From Uloborus plumipes (lineage: Eukaryota; Arthropoda; Arachnida; Araneae; Uloboridae), in the NCBI GenBank assembly GCA_038373865.1, contig JAXGGA010001582.1:83199-147198 (forward strand): 64,000 bases of DNA. Direction: 5' to 3'. Below, in pieces: positions 1-11,951 of this stretch. The notes under the pieces were generated by a model. It had not been told where the DNA came from. It searched no databases and was given only the letters and a program-made list of their open reading frames with translations. How positions within the stretch are numbered: position 1 is the first letter of the stretch; each line of letters opens with the position of its first letter. The translations under genes and the position numbers were made by a program.

Positions 1-1081
1 TATTTCTAAAATTATGCTAACATGTCAAAAAAAAAAAAAAAAACGCTGCCTAGTAATGCAGAAATATCTGATTCTGATGTATACGACAGTTACAAGCCTT
101 GAATATTGAAATGAATTTGTACTTTTATATAGCTATATGTAAATATTACTTTTGAATACGAAAACTAACCGCTACGGTGCGGCGAAGAGAGTGGTGACAG
201 TCGCATTTGTACTCATGTTTTTGAGAAAAAAATCTGATCGTGAAAAATTGATATGCGTACACATAAGGATGGCTATGATGAAAAAAAATACCCCCCTCCC
301 CAGAAGTAAATCCTGGCTGCGCTAGTGGCTGGAAGCAATCATTTTAAAAGACAAATGAGGCTTTTTGGATTCCTACCTATAGAAAGACGTCTCTTATTGA
401 TGTAATAAAGTTGCTATTTCACAATCAATACTATCATCATTTATACATCTGTTCTAAAGGCTTTGGTAACACAGGGTTATTACAAAGTATTAATTTGCTT
501 TGAATCCAAAAGTACAAATATATAAAGATGACCACAAACTCATCAAGATTTGAAATTGTGTTAACCAGGTGCTAGTACGAGGGCAGTATTTTTAAACTGG
601 AAAATCGGTTTTCTTATACATGTTTTCGTCCTGGTGATCCTAGTAATGTCAAGCTTTGGCTTGATCACGTCCAGCATGGCTCTGGTCCGTCATGAATCAT
701 GTCCGCAAATTCTTTTAACACTTTTCGTACAGCGGGTACAGAAGCAAGGCATTAAGATGCTCCTAAAGCACTGTGAAAAAAATTGTGTAACTTTACTACA
801 TAAATATGGTGCCTCTTCTGCTATGGAGTAACGAAACCGATGTATTTAGTGCAAAGTAACGCATCACTTGTGGAAGGTTACACCATGGTAATGTAACGTT
901 TCACCCATTTATGTGCACAGTTCAGAAGTCTCTGTCAAAAGAAGCAAGAAGAAAAAAGAGCATTCATCAGGCTGGAAGATTATTTTCAATTATTCATTTA
1001 TTTAATGTTTGTTAGGTTCAAGCTTTCCCACTACTTATCAACTTTATACAAATTTGTAAATAATTTTTTTAACACACGATA
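1..1081. other. No gene recognised
   Basis: AT-rich sequence with A-tracts. A 65-codon open frame at 634-831 has no motif I recognise. An overlapping frame reads through a short run that could be an old transposase scrap but soon meets stops. I see no repeat boundaries here. Confidence 0.5.
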
Positions 1082-1160
1082 GGATCGAACCCCGAACCGT
1101 GAACGTACCACACACAGAGCTCTCAAAGTAAGCGCGTTTTACCACTCGGTCGGTTACGGC
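1082..1160 (-). repeat. tRNA-derived sequence (SINE head or tRNA pseudogene)
   Basis: Read on the minus strand, a box A-like GACCGAGTGGT (1141-1151) is followed about 50 bases later by a box B-like GGTTCGATCC (1082-1091). Their order and spacing are those of an internal RNA polymerase III promoter. A convincing acceptor stem and anticodon arm are not visible, so a tRNA-derived SINE head or a decayed tRNA gene is more likely than a working tRNA. Confidence 0.45.
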
Positions 1161-1946
1161 GAATTTTGGTTACGTTCGAAAACTTCAAGAGCTCTGCGCG
1201 ATGTTTGTCTTAACACGTACGTTTTGAATAATACTGCACTGCGAGAAGTAATGGTGACTCTGAATGGACTATAGGCACCCTGAGGTGAAATATAGTAAGG
1301 CACCGCTGTTTCAGGGTGACTTGTTAGCTAGGAGGAATGTAAACGTACCAAGGGGGTCACATTTGATAGCCTGCGTCTGCGCATTGAGTCTCCGACGTCT
1401 CATCATCATCAACAATTTTAATGGTGGACATCTTGTTTACGTCGTCTCGATAGAATTCTTGCTGCAGTGTTTTCAGTCTTGGATTTCCCCTTGAGTTTAT
1501 TACAAAAATGGATTAATTCCTCATTTTCATCATCGAACTCTCACGTAAGTACATGCATTTGCTCATGTTGCTAAGATTTCCCAACATATTTACAATCATT
1601 TCGAAGTGTTCTTACGGAAATGTATCTCTGCGCAGCGATTCTCTTTTGCTGCGTAGACATAGCCAGAAAGCAGCAAAACGAAAGGGAAAGGTTGAAAAAA
1701 AAAAAAAAAAACCCTGGCCGTCTCTTTCTTTCTTATTTGTTTTTATTATACATATATGTATATACTATTTTAATGCCATGATTTCATGATCATGATACTT
1801 GCTTTCACTAATATCTTTCGTTGGCGTTATTGATAACGAATGCTGAGTTCGTTATTGCCAAGACACTTTTATTTTTGTTTCATCAGTTGAAATGAATAGA
1901 TTGTTAACATATGTTTCGATTTTTAATCTGTCGAAAAACTTGACGT
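1161..1946. other. No gene recognised
   Basis: AT-rich, with an A-run near 1695. The open frames at 1264-1494 and 1553-1789 lack any recognisable domain, and the second is low-complexity and lysine-rich because of the A-run. Confidence 0.45.
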
Positions 1947-1950
1947 TTAA

Positions 1951-2464
1951 CCCATTAATGCCTAGCGTCCCTTTTTCGGGACGGTCCAAAAAAGGGTCTG
2001 AATTTCCCCAACATGAACATTTCAACCAAATAATAGTGTTCAATTAATACCTTGGTATTGTTTCAATTCGTTATTAACAGATTGAAGCACATAACTATTG
2101 TAAAGTGTGTTCTGTAGCAATTTTAATATGATCTTTATCAAAAATGACATCGTTCACTATCTCAAGAAAAAAGCTAAGTTTTCAAAGTTATTCCCAGCTT
2201 CCCAGTTTTTGTTAATTGCTGATTTTATTTCTTCTTATAAAATGTCTTTTTAAATATTATATCGTAGGCAGAAAAAAATTTAGTAAAAAAAGTATTTACC
2301 CTCTGGGGTCTATCGTAACTTTTAAGGGACGATTTTTTTTCCTTAATAAAAAAAATATTTTTTGCATAATATTTTTTTAATTGTTTTTCCTGTCCATTAA
2401 ACACTATTTGTAACCAGTATATAAAATATCTTTGAAAAAAAAAAAGATGTCAGGCATTAGTTGG
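1951..2464. mobile_element. piggyBac-like MITE, copy 1
   Basis: The left end is TTAA (1947-1950) followed by CCCATTAATGCCTAGCGTCC. The right end is a decayed inverted copy near 2450-2464, followed by TCAA where TTAA is expected. TTAA plus CCC...GGG termini is the pattern of piggyBac-like elements. The roughly 514-bp body has no coding capacity. It is closely related along its length to the element at 46311-47119, which carries a SINE at a site that is empty here (about 2147-2160). Confidence 0.75.
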
Positions 2465-3197
2465 TCAACAAAAACTGCTTTTCAAGTACCCCTATCTTTT
2501 ATTCCATAAAGATTTTCAAATGTCAAACTATACATACGGATTAATATGTTGCTATTGATTAAAATTTTTGAAGTTAATGAAACGATTCAATTTTTTATTA
2601 ATCGTATAGTACAACTGAGTATTTTTGATTGTTCTAAAAGGGGTTCATAAAATACCGTCCTTCCCTTTTCATTTTCGGTACACAAAATGCTGTGGTAAAT
2701 ATCAATAGCATTTTGAAACTACTGAGTTGAATCCAAGTCATGAATTCTTTTAAAATATGCTGGAAAGTCTGAACTGTGTGAAAATGCCTTAAATTACAAG
2801 TTTCGATCATTTTCAAATCGGAATTCAAGGTGAAAATATACAAAGACTTCGTGAATAAAAACAATAAAGTAAACACAATTGAAAAACAAAAACCCACACA
2901 GCACGGGGGGATCTCCAATAGTGCACAGTGAGGGCGCCATTATACTCTCCTATATGGCTCCATCTTTCACCGCAGTGCTCGTTGGATTGAGGGTGCCAGT
3001 TTTTCACCCTAGCCAAGGTGAAATCTCGTCTCAATAAAGGGTGCCGCTGGTGCTTCAAGCGCTTCACTCTGGAAAGGTGCCAATCGCAACCAGTAGTTTG
3101 AACAGTGTGTAGTCATTTTAAACGCTTGATAGAACTTTCCACGGTCTACGTGAAACTTCCGCACAACATTTTGAGTTTTCTAAAAATCGAAACATCT
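2465..3197. other. No gene recognised
   Basis: A somewhat GC-richer patch at 2900-3070 contains two overlapping minus-strand open frames (94 and 80 codons) with no motif I recognise. The rest is AT-rich. Confidence 0.4.
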
Positions 3198-6100
3198 TAG
3201 GGGATACTAGGAAAGTTTGACCCACACTCTCTTTTTCATATTTAAACATTTATTTGATTGATGAACCTCATATCACATATAAGGTAACAAGTACACTCAA
3301 AAGCTAATTCTAGTTTTTATCGATTTTAAAATAGAATCAAGGAGCAATCGTATGTGAAGCCTTTTTTATGCAAAAAAAAAAGTGCTTTTTCTTGTTTCAA
3401 CTTCATCTCTGCTGTGTTCTTCGTTATCAACGTAAACAAAATTAAATTGAATTATTTGTGCACTCTGATTAATGTACTAAAAGACTGCACAATTTCCTTT
3501 CAGTCACTTTTTATATTTATATTTTTTAAAACTGTTTTGCTAAAATGGCCATTAAGTGAGGTTTGACCCACCTCCATTCCGGTAGGTTTGACCCGGGTCA
3601 AATCTCCTCATTTAGTATTATTTCATGGTATCACAATTTGTAAGTTGCATACAACATTTAGTTTGTTTGAAAAATACATGTTTTTATTCCAATAAAATAA
3701 ATTCTTTGTTCTTAACTTGAAATCACTCCCTCAATATTCATTTGAAGTACTCTCTGTTAATACATTATTCTCATCTAACTAAACGCCACTGAAACTTGCT
3801 TTTATCATTTGTTAGCAAATTTATAAAGATAATCAATCCGTCTGTACTTCTCTTCATTGCTTGTTAAATTTCTTTATTTTATTGTAACTAAAGAATTGCA
3901 ACTTTTATTTTATGACATGAAAATCAGTAAAAGAATTATCTAGAAAAGTCAAATGTAGTAGAGAGCTTTACCAGAGGTGGCGCTAGGAAATGCCTGACAG
4001 GGGGGTAAGCTTCCCCGACAGGGGGGCATAAATATAATTTTAACATTTACAGTTCACTGACCTCCCCCCCTCCAATCCTTCCATTTTTTATGATGCATAA
4101 ACACAAAAGTAATCATTCTTACCTCTAACAAAACAAATACGAATTTTGTATTTACAGTTTACCATCAAACTAAAAAACGATGATTGAAACTAAATAAAAT
4201 GATAGAAACATACTAATACAAGTTTTATTATCCGAAATAAATAGATACACAGAGAACGAAATTATTAATTAATGAAAATTTTGAAATTTTTCCCGGTTTC
4301 ACCAGCTTAGTTACGTCCGTTTTTTTAATTCTATTTATTATAAACGAAAATTTCGTGGTGTTACCCCTCCCCCGTTTTTGTCTTTTGAAAAGAAATGAAA
4401 AGAAAAGTATGTTTCGTAAATTAAACATCACTCCATTTTTTATTAGAAATTATTAATTTCCCCACAAATATTTTTATTTGTTAGAAATCCTAATTCTGAA
4501 GTCCGAGTAAAAATGTTGGATTGAATTGACAATTTTGGAGTGATACCTTATAGTATACTGCAAGTTATCACTTCAAAATACCGAAATTTTTCAACTTTTA
4601 ATCGGCTACGCCTCTTGTGCTAACTTTTCTTATTTTATTTTAAATGACATGCCACCCGAATTTCAAAATAAAATGCTGTTTTACTTTCGGTTTTTTCGAA
4701 AATATTATTTAATTATTGAATATAAGACTAATAATGAAGAAACATTTTAAATACATTTCTATTTAGTTTCATCTTTACATCACTTACATTAAAAAACGAA
4801 AACCATTAGAACTTTATTTTGCGAGCTTTTTTGGCTGCAAAAGCTTTTACTATATCATCAAATGATAACTTAGACAATAATGATAAAAAAAAAAAAATAC
4901 AAGCTGAGTAACCTTAAATATTTTCAAAACAAAAACAGTTTTTTGAATTCATAATTGAAAAATTGGGAATCGTGTAAAATGAGAGTTCTATCTTTATTCA
5001 GTTTATCTCAAGTTTTTCAGTAATTTTTATTTTGAAATTAAGAAACAAAGAAGAAAAGGAATGCTTCCAATTGTTTTTTAAAAAAATCGATAACTAAATA
5101 CCAAATGAGTAATTGTTTTCCTTTTCATATTGACTATTATATTTAATACGTTTGAAAACTATTTGAAATGAAAGAAATCTTAAAAGCCTTAAATACTTTG
5201 CAAATGAAAAATATTTTCATGAATTTCACTTTAGAAAAAATCTCAAGTAAAAAATGTAAATTTTACATTTAAACTATCCAATATTCAGCATTAAAAGAAG
5301 TGTACAGTGAAATTTTAAGAAACTTAGAAATCCTAAACTTTACTGTGTAAGAAAAGGAACGAGAGCATTAAAAAAAAGTTATCATTGAATAAATGTTTAT
5401 TAATTAGCATTTGTTTATTAAATACTTTACGAAATATCACATATTATGGCTGAAAAATATTTTGTACAATTTATTTGTTTAAAACAAGAATTTAAATTTG
5501 AAAATTGGTACTTTTTATTAACGCGATAATTTCCAGGAACAAAAAATTCCCCTCTTTTACAAAATTCTTACATGGCGATTGAATTTCTTTAACTCTCTTA
5601 CTCTCAACGCCAACCCCGTATTGCAGTGATTGACCAAAAGTAGCCAAATTTTAATTCTTACATTAACTAAGTAAAATGGTTTGTTTAATGATGTTTATTC
5701 GGAAACCCGATTAAGTGATTTACTTTAAAACAGGTCATTTTTATTATTCAAATTGTTTAGAAATATATATTTAAAATATTTTTTTAATAAAAAATGCGAG
5801 CATCCATGTAGACTTTGATGCTTAAAGCAGTTGCTGAATAATCTTACCTGGTTAAAGAATGAACCCCTCCCTAGTTTCTGAAAACGGGACATAGTTGATA
5901 AAACTTAGAAGGTGAAAAATTTGCATTTAACATTTTCCCCAAGAGTTTTTTTTTTTTTAATATTTTTTTATCGGCTGTAATAGTGCCCTCCTCCATTCGG
6001 CGCCCCCAAGTGGCTGCTTGTATTGCTTGCCACTAGGACTGTCCTGAGGGTGCCAAAATTAGATTGATAGTAGATTTAAAATTTCTCATATGAGTTCAAT

Positions 6101-6525
6101 TTCTAAAAAACCATAGAGCATTTTCTAAAACGAGAGAGAGAGAGAACTTTGAACTGAATCTCCATTGTGCGAGATTTTTCTCAAAGAATGAGAGAAATTA
6201 ATCGACAATGTTCAAAAAATCTGTATTACATCATGTAAATTAGATAAACAATGTCTTACCAGTACTCCTAACGTCTTTTCCATTCAACCACGATGATAAC
6301 AACGAAGAACATAGATGATTTTCTTTTTCCCGCACTTTAATTCTTTGCCTGTTTTGTGCACCAGATGGTTTTTTAGACATATTATGAACTCTGTACTATA
6401 TGAATATCATAGAGAAATAAGGCAATATTAGAAGAGAAGAAATAAATCCGTTGTGATAGCTAAAGATGTTGTTTAGTGATTGATTCTACTGGAGACAGAT
6501 AGGGGTTGGGGGGGGGGGGTTCTAG

Positions 6526-6722
6526 GAAAAAACATCCCCAGCACAACGTCCCCGGAAAGAACGTCCCTGACAAAATGTCCCCGGAAAAAAACGTCCCCTA
6601 GGAAAAAACGTCCCCGGAAAAAACCTCCCCTAGGAAAAAACGTTCCCGGAAAAAACGTCCCCTAGGAAAAAACGTCCCCGGAAAAAACATCCCCTAGGAA
6701 AAAACGTCCCCTCGGAAAAAAT
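6526..6722. repeat. Minisatellite of A-rich/C-rich units
   Basis: About ten tandem copies of a roughly 17-18 bp unit alternate between ACGTCCCCGGAAAAA and ACGTCCCCTAGGAAAAA, so the higher-order period is about 35 bp. The unit is self-complementary at its CCGG/CCTAGG centre. The 61-codon frame at 6480-6665 is only a translation of this repeat. Confidence 0.85.
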
Positions 6723-7459
6723 TGAGGTGCAAAAAATTTTTTAATCATTTTCTAGAGTGATTAAATTTTTAATCATAATAAAGTAATTCTTTGAAAAATG
6801 AGAGAAATATTTTATTAAAATTTTTTTCTTACTAATTTTGGAAACAAAGAAATGTTACATTTTATCTACAAAATTGTTCTTAAATTGACTTGATTCAACA
6901 TTTTTTCTTTGTTTTTTTTTATTTATTTATTTTATTTCATTGTAAGTTATATAATTGTCAGGGGAAAAAAACAAATGTTAATGTATGGTCAGTCGTTTCT
7001 TAGTTGAATCCTTCAATAGTTTGTTTTTTTGTTTTTTTTGTTTTTTTGTTTTGTTAAGAAGGGATCCTGCTTTAAAAGGCTCAAAAAATTGATTTTTTGG
7101 GGGGATTTTTTTTTTAGGATTAAAAAAACTAGAACGAACTTTTTAGATTATTTTATTACATGTCTGAACATGGGATAAAACATTTTTTTGGGAAAATATC
7201 CACATGCAACCGATTTTTATGCACATTCGTGCAACTGCTGTTTTCAATTGGCAGGACAAATAGAGCTCGTAATTTTCATTAAAATAAATTAAAAAAAAAC
7301 AACAGTCTAATTTTTTATATTTCTTTTTTCAAACCTGAGAAACATTCAAATTTAAAATTAAAAAAAAATCACTCCTTCGAACATTTATTTGTAAACTACA
7401 GATTTTTTTGAAGTATGACCACTTTCCCCATTGACCATTTTACCTCACCAGACCTTATA

Positions 7460-7628
7460 CAGTGGAGCCCGCTTAATGGAATAGCCATTTTGCCACTTAA
7501 AAATATTCTAAAAAGCGGGATATTCCATTATCCGGGATGAAAATAATGCGCTAAAACGATTTGGTACATTAAAAATGTATAATATTTAGCGGATATTCCT
7601 TCAACCGATATTCTAGTGGGCTCGACTG
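7460..7628. mobile_element. Small TA-flanked MITE (mariner/pogo-like)
   Basis: The ends are CAGTGGAGCCCGCTTAATGG (left) and, on the minus strand, CAGTCGAGCCCACTAGAATA (right), flanked by TA on both sides. It is 169 bp with no coding capacity. The CAGT...ACTG ends and TA target fit the Tc1/mariner/pogo group. It lies inside the 6.8-kb hAT-type element. Confidence 0.65.
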
Positions 7629-7960
7629 TATTTGCAAGGAAAATTATTGATCAATAATTATATTTAATATCCAATGCTCTTTAATAATATCAAAAATTGC
7701 AACAAAAAAAATCCATTAAATCAAGCGATAAACTCTAGTCACTGAAAATTGCAACTGAAATGATTTATTCAATTGAAAATACAAAGAAAAGTTAAAATAT
7801 CAATTAAAATATAAAAAAAACTACTGAGAGTGACTGTGATATATAATAACAATAACTCATTTAATGTCTGATTTTCATTAAGAAATACATTTTTGTCTCC
7901 GTACGATTTTGTAGGAAAATAAATTGTAAGATTTTCTAAGTAGACATGTTGGCAGGTATG

Positions 7961-8459
7961 CAGAGGCGACCGACAAGGGAACGCTCCAAGGATTTTCCCC
8001 TAGGCCAGTGGGGTGGACAAGCTTTCGTCATTATAAGCTAAAAGGAAGACACCATGTTGACAGTTTTATTGCAGTTTAATCTTGGAAAAGAGATGCATTT
8101 TCCACTTCTTTGTATCGGGGTGCTTTCCAAAGCTTCACTTCTCGGAGCGGGTGATTCAAGATGAAACTTTAACTGGTCACTCTCTAAAAGAAAATATATT
8201 CATGCCATTTACTGCACCCTCCTCACTTTCTCTCCGTCAATCTTTCCTACGCCTTTTAAACATTAAAAGACATTTCTTTAAATTCTTCCTGTGCCTGCAT
8301 TGAGCCTTTTTTTTAGGGAGAGCTTTCTTTTAAAAATTAGTCTTTTTTTTTTAAATAATGAAAAAAAAAATTATGCAGTTACTTAGCCAGTTCAGCGCCC
8401 CTAAAATCTGGCGCCCGGGGCACGAGCCCCGTCTGCCCCCCTCTAGTTACGTCATTGCT
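7961..8459. other. hAT-like terminal scraps
   Basis: CAGAGGCGACCGACAAGG (7961) resembles a hAT left end, and the stretch ending GTTACGTCATTG (about 8459) resembles an inverted hAT right end with the usual C-rich subterminal run. No matching TSD is visible, so they may be unrelated fragments or subterminal parts of the enclosing element. Confidence 0.25.
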
Positions 8460-10732
8460 AACCCCCCTCCCCAACAAATGTTCTTTTCAAAAAACATCTA
8501 AAATTATAATCACTTTAAAAGTTTCTTTTTAGTTGAGAGGCATGGAAATTCTCTCTCTCTCTTTGGTTTTTTTTCCGCATAGGGCAATACTACAAAGTAC
8601 TATTTTTTCCATTCTACACTTCCACACAGTAAAAATTTAAAATAGTTTCGTCTACACTTATAGGATAATTGCTGAACGCTCTGTAGGCGAAGTTTTCAAA
8701 TCCTGTTAAAGAAGAAAAAATATTGCGCATTTCACCATATGCTGATTTAAATACAATAGAAAAAGAGAAAAGCTGAAAAAACTAAACCCGAAGCTCAAAA
8801 ATATCCGTAAAAGAGACAAAATTAAAAATGAATGGACAAATCGATATTAAAGGATATATACATACGAAAAAAAGGAGAAAGAGATCAATTTCGTGTCCAT
8901 CTTTTGGGCTTTAGTTTTTTTCACGTGTTCTGTCCCAAACTTTATTTGTTGAAAATCCCTTTCCTATTACAGCCTAGCTCATACGACAGAATTAGCAAAT
9001 TTATATACACTGTTATAAATGATAAGAAAAAAAAAACAAGCCGCCCAATCCCAAAACAATCTCAAACTTGCTTTTCCAAGTTCTGGCCTTTCATCGAACT
9101 TAAAATTTTTATTACTTTAAAATAAAATTAATGATTACAAATGTTATCAGAATTTCTGCATTTCATAACCAATACATTTCAGCAGGCCTGCCTTTGGCTG
9201 GGGGATCGGAGACGAAAGCAATGCTCCACCTGACTTTGGGAAATTAATCGATTTACATACAAGTGGGTGTGGTTTTTGCTATTTTTTGGTATAATTGACA
9301 ATGAGTATATACCCCTTGTCCTCCTTCTGGAAAAACGTAGGAAAAAATCTTATCTTTTTGTGAAATTTAAAAATTACTCAGTGCATGTTTACACTTAAAA
9401 CAAATTTTCCAGTGGCATAAGTGATCTTCCCAAATACATCCTATGATGATTTCGAGTTGATTATATTTTAAACCGCGGAAATATAAATTGACACAAATAA
9501 TAGCACTTTTAATTTAATCAGCTCAGTTAAAATCAATGCTATCCATCATTCTTATTGTAACCGGCAAGCGGCAAAAGACTACATTCTGCAAATATCGTTT
9601 AATATTTTAAAACCATCGGCATAGTATAACACAACTATAAATTATATCGATAAAAAGTTATCATATTTTTTTTCTTTTAAAACAAATGTACATGCATGTT
9701 AGAGAAGGATATGCAATGCAATTAAATAACAAATTGAAAAGCGAAGCTCTATCATTTCTTTAAATGAAACACAATAAGTTCTTACCTCTGTAATGAAGAA
9801 AATTATTTTCAGCTTTAACTGCACTTTCTTCTTACTATACGAGTAAGTGCCTAACTCATTAGACCGAACTTTAAATTGCGTCGAACCACTAGTTACTAGA
9901 ATCGTCCAACTGTCCTACTACTTTTCGAATCCCATGGCCCACCAGACACCAAGTAAACCTCAGCGCTTTTGAAAAGTTTCGTCTGAGGTCTTCCATACGG
10001 GGACCTAATTAAGCATTTCCCCACTTCCCATCCTACATTTCCTTTGAAAATTTCCGATAGCCTAATTGTCACCACGGACCTTACGCTGATGGGCTTTTTA
10101 CGACTCAAGTAGCTGCAATCTGCTTTGTATCGTCCATCGTTCGCTCAATGCGGGAAATTTGCACACTACCCCCTGCGACCCCCTGCTGACAAGACGACAG
10201 CAGGCAATGAATGACAGGAAATCACTTAGAGGGGGCAATTCATCGAATCGCCATCGGGAAGATCGGAAAGTGTCTCTGAATGTCAATGAATGTTTGTTCA
10301 AAACACGCTACAAGCGATTTTCGTGTGTGGTCTGATTAGGAAGAAAGATTAGATTTCTCCTTTTCAACAAAGAAACTTTGCCCAAAACTAAATATCCGTG
10401 TTCGCCTAAAGGACACAACGAGATGAGAGCAGAAGGATGGATCACGAGAAGACCACCTACCAGGAGGTTCCCGTGTTCTGCATTGGATAAAAATTCGCGT
10501 TATTTTTCAAATAATGGAAATAATTTAGATTTTATTTTTTTTTTGGAAAACAAAATATTTCTTTGGAGAATTTGACTTACTCTGTCGGAATCAATCAGAT
10601 TTCTATCGGAAAAAATTTTAGTGTCGGAATTTTTTTTCCGACGAGCTCGGAATTTTCCCCGACGGGGGGGGGGGGCAAGAAGCTTCCGACAGGGGGGCAA
10701 TTTCCCCCCCTGCCCCCCTAGCGCCGCCACTG
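8460..10732. other. Interior of the hAT-type element, no gene recognised
   Basis: Several short open frames (8832-9125 plus, 9896-10108 minus, 10098-10301 minus) have no motif I recognise. The right subterminal part (10620-10730) is G/C-run-rich, with runs of G and C longer than six. Confidence 0.4.
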
Positions 10733-11480
10733 AGCTTTACCAAATCAAGAATTTTCAGATACCCCCTTAAAACAGATGTCACTAAGTCTCCTCATTCAAT
10801 GATCAGTAGAGGCATAGAAATATTTGCCTTAAAAATGAAAATTGACTCTGGCATTTCTAACACAATCATAATCTCTACAAATTCAAATGAAACGTATTTA
10901 AAAATGTATGCTACTTCCTTAGACCTAATTATTGCCGGTTTCTTGTAATAGCATCTGATTAGACATCTAATTACTTTTGCATAGTTTTTTTCAACTTTTA
11001 ATCTCTGTTGGTCAGAACTCCCTTATGATAGGTCAAACCTCCCTCAAGTGGGAAGGTTTGGACACTCATGAAAAATCTATTCTTATAATGTAAAGCTGAA
11101 GAGTTTGTTAATCTCAGGAACTACTTTTTCGAATTGATTTTTTTTCCCTTGAATTGTCCATTTAATCAGGAAGGCTTTAGGCTATATAACATCGCTATAT
11201 GTAAGGAATTATTATAACAGTTAAAAAAAAAATAATGTTTGAAAAGCACGAGCGGATTAGTTTCCACTCTTCTCGAGAGATGGTGTTTATCAAAAATATT
11301 GTTTTGGCAAATGTGTATAGAGGGTGCTAACCGACAATGGAACTGGCGTGAAGGCCGAAAGGTTGTCTGCAGCAAATTTGATTTTTGATTTTTGAATGCG
11401 TGTTTGTTCGATATTCAGGTACATAATTTGTTTCGTAGGATTTTTCTATTGGGTTTTGTTTTCCCTATTTCCGTTATAAT

Positions 11481-11794
11481 GTGATAGTTGCTATAGTTTT
11501 AACTGCTCCAGCAAATGGTCAAACGGTGCTTTTCCTCGCATCCCAGTGATTCCTAATGATTTAAATTTTAATTTCAAAAGAATACAATTTCCCATTAATG
11601 CTTCGTTTGTTGTAGTCATTAATAAATCACAGGGTCAAACATTTAATTACGTAGAAATAGATTTACGTCGGGATTGTTTCTCACACGGACAACTATATGT
11701 TGCATTATCAAGATCAGGTTGCGGAGAAAACCAATACGTTCTACTACCAAACGAAAATAAAACTAAAAGTATCGTGTATACAGAAGTACTTTAA
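11481..11794 (+). pseudogene. Helitron Rep/helicase, C-terminal fragment
   Basis: The end of the PIF1-type helicase domain of a Helitron Rep/Hel protein, which unwinds DNA for rolling-circle transposition. The 82-codon frame from 11546 contains NKSQGQTF and, after DLRRDCFSHGQ, the motif-VI-like sequence LYVALSR, both characteristic of Helitron/PIF1 superfamily-1 helicases. It stops at 11792-11794 after a short tail. Upstream, the stretch LTAPANGQTVLF can be read in another frame from about 11481, so a small indel near 11533 breaks the frame. Full Rep/Hel proteins exceed 1,000 residues and only the last 100 or so remain. The Helitron 3' end lies at 19052, separated from this fragment by the Tc1 insertion. 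Confidence 0.85.
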
Positions 11795-11951
11795 AATACG
11801 TTCTTTATATTAAATAGTATTATATCTATCCATATTTGATAAGACTGGGCGTCTTATTATTTTTTTTTCCAAAGGTTCTTTTATTTTTGCGTCTCCCCGT
11901 GTATTTTTTTTACTATATACACTGAAGAGATAAAAAAACTGGCACACCTGC

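Larger units (their letters stand above)
3972..10732. mobile_element. hAT-type element, 6.8 kb, 8-bp TSD
   Basis: The ends are CAGAGGTGGCGCTAGG (left) and, on the minus strand, CAGTGGCGGCGCTAGG (right), 14 of 16 identical. They are flanked by a perfect 8-bp direct repeat AGCTTTAC at 3964-3971 and 10733-10740. CAG-type termini with 8-bp TSDs are diagnostic of the hAT superfamily. Both subterminal regions contain GACAGGGGGG stretches. I cannot find a transposase frame in the interior; all open frames are short and featureless, so it is probably non-autonomous or fully decayed. It contains a minisatellite (6526-6722) and a small TA-flanked MITE (7460-7628). Confidence 0.8.
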
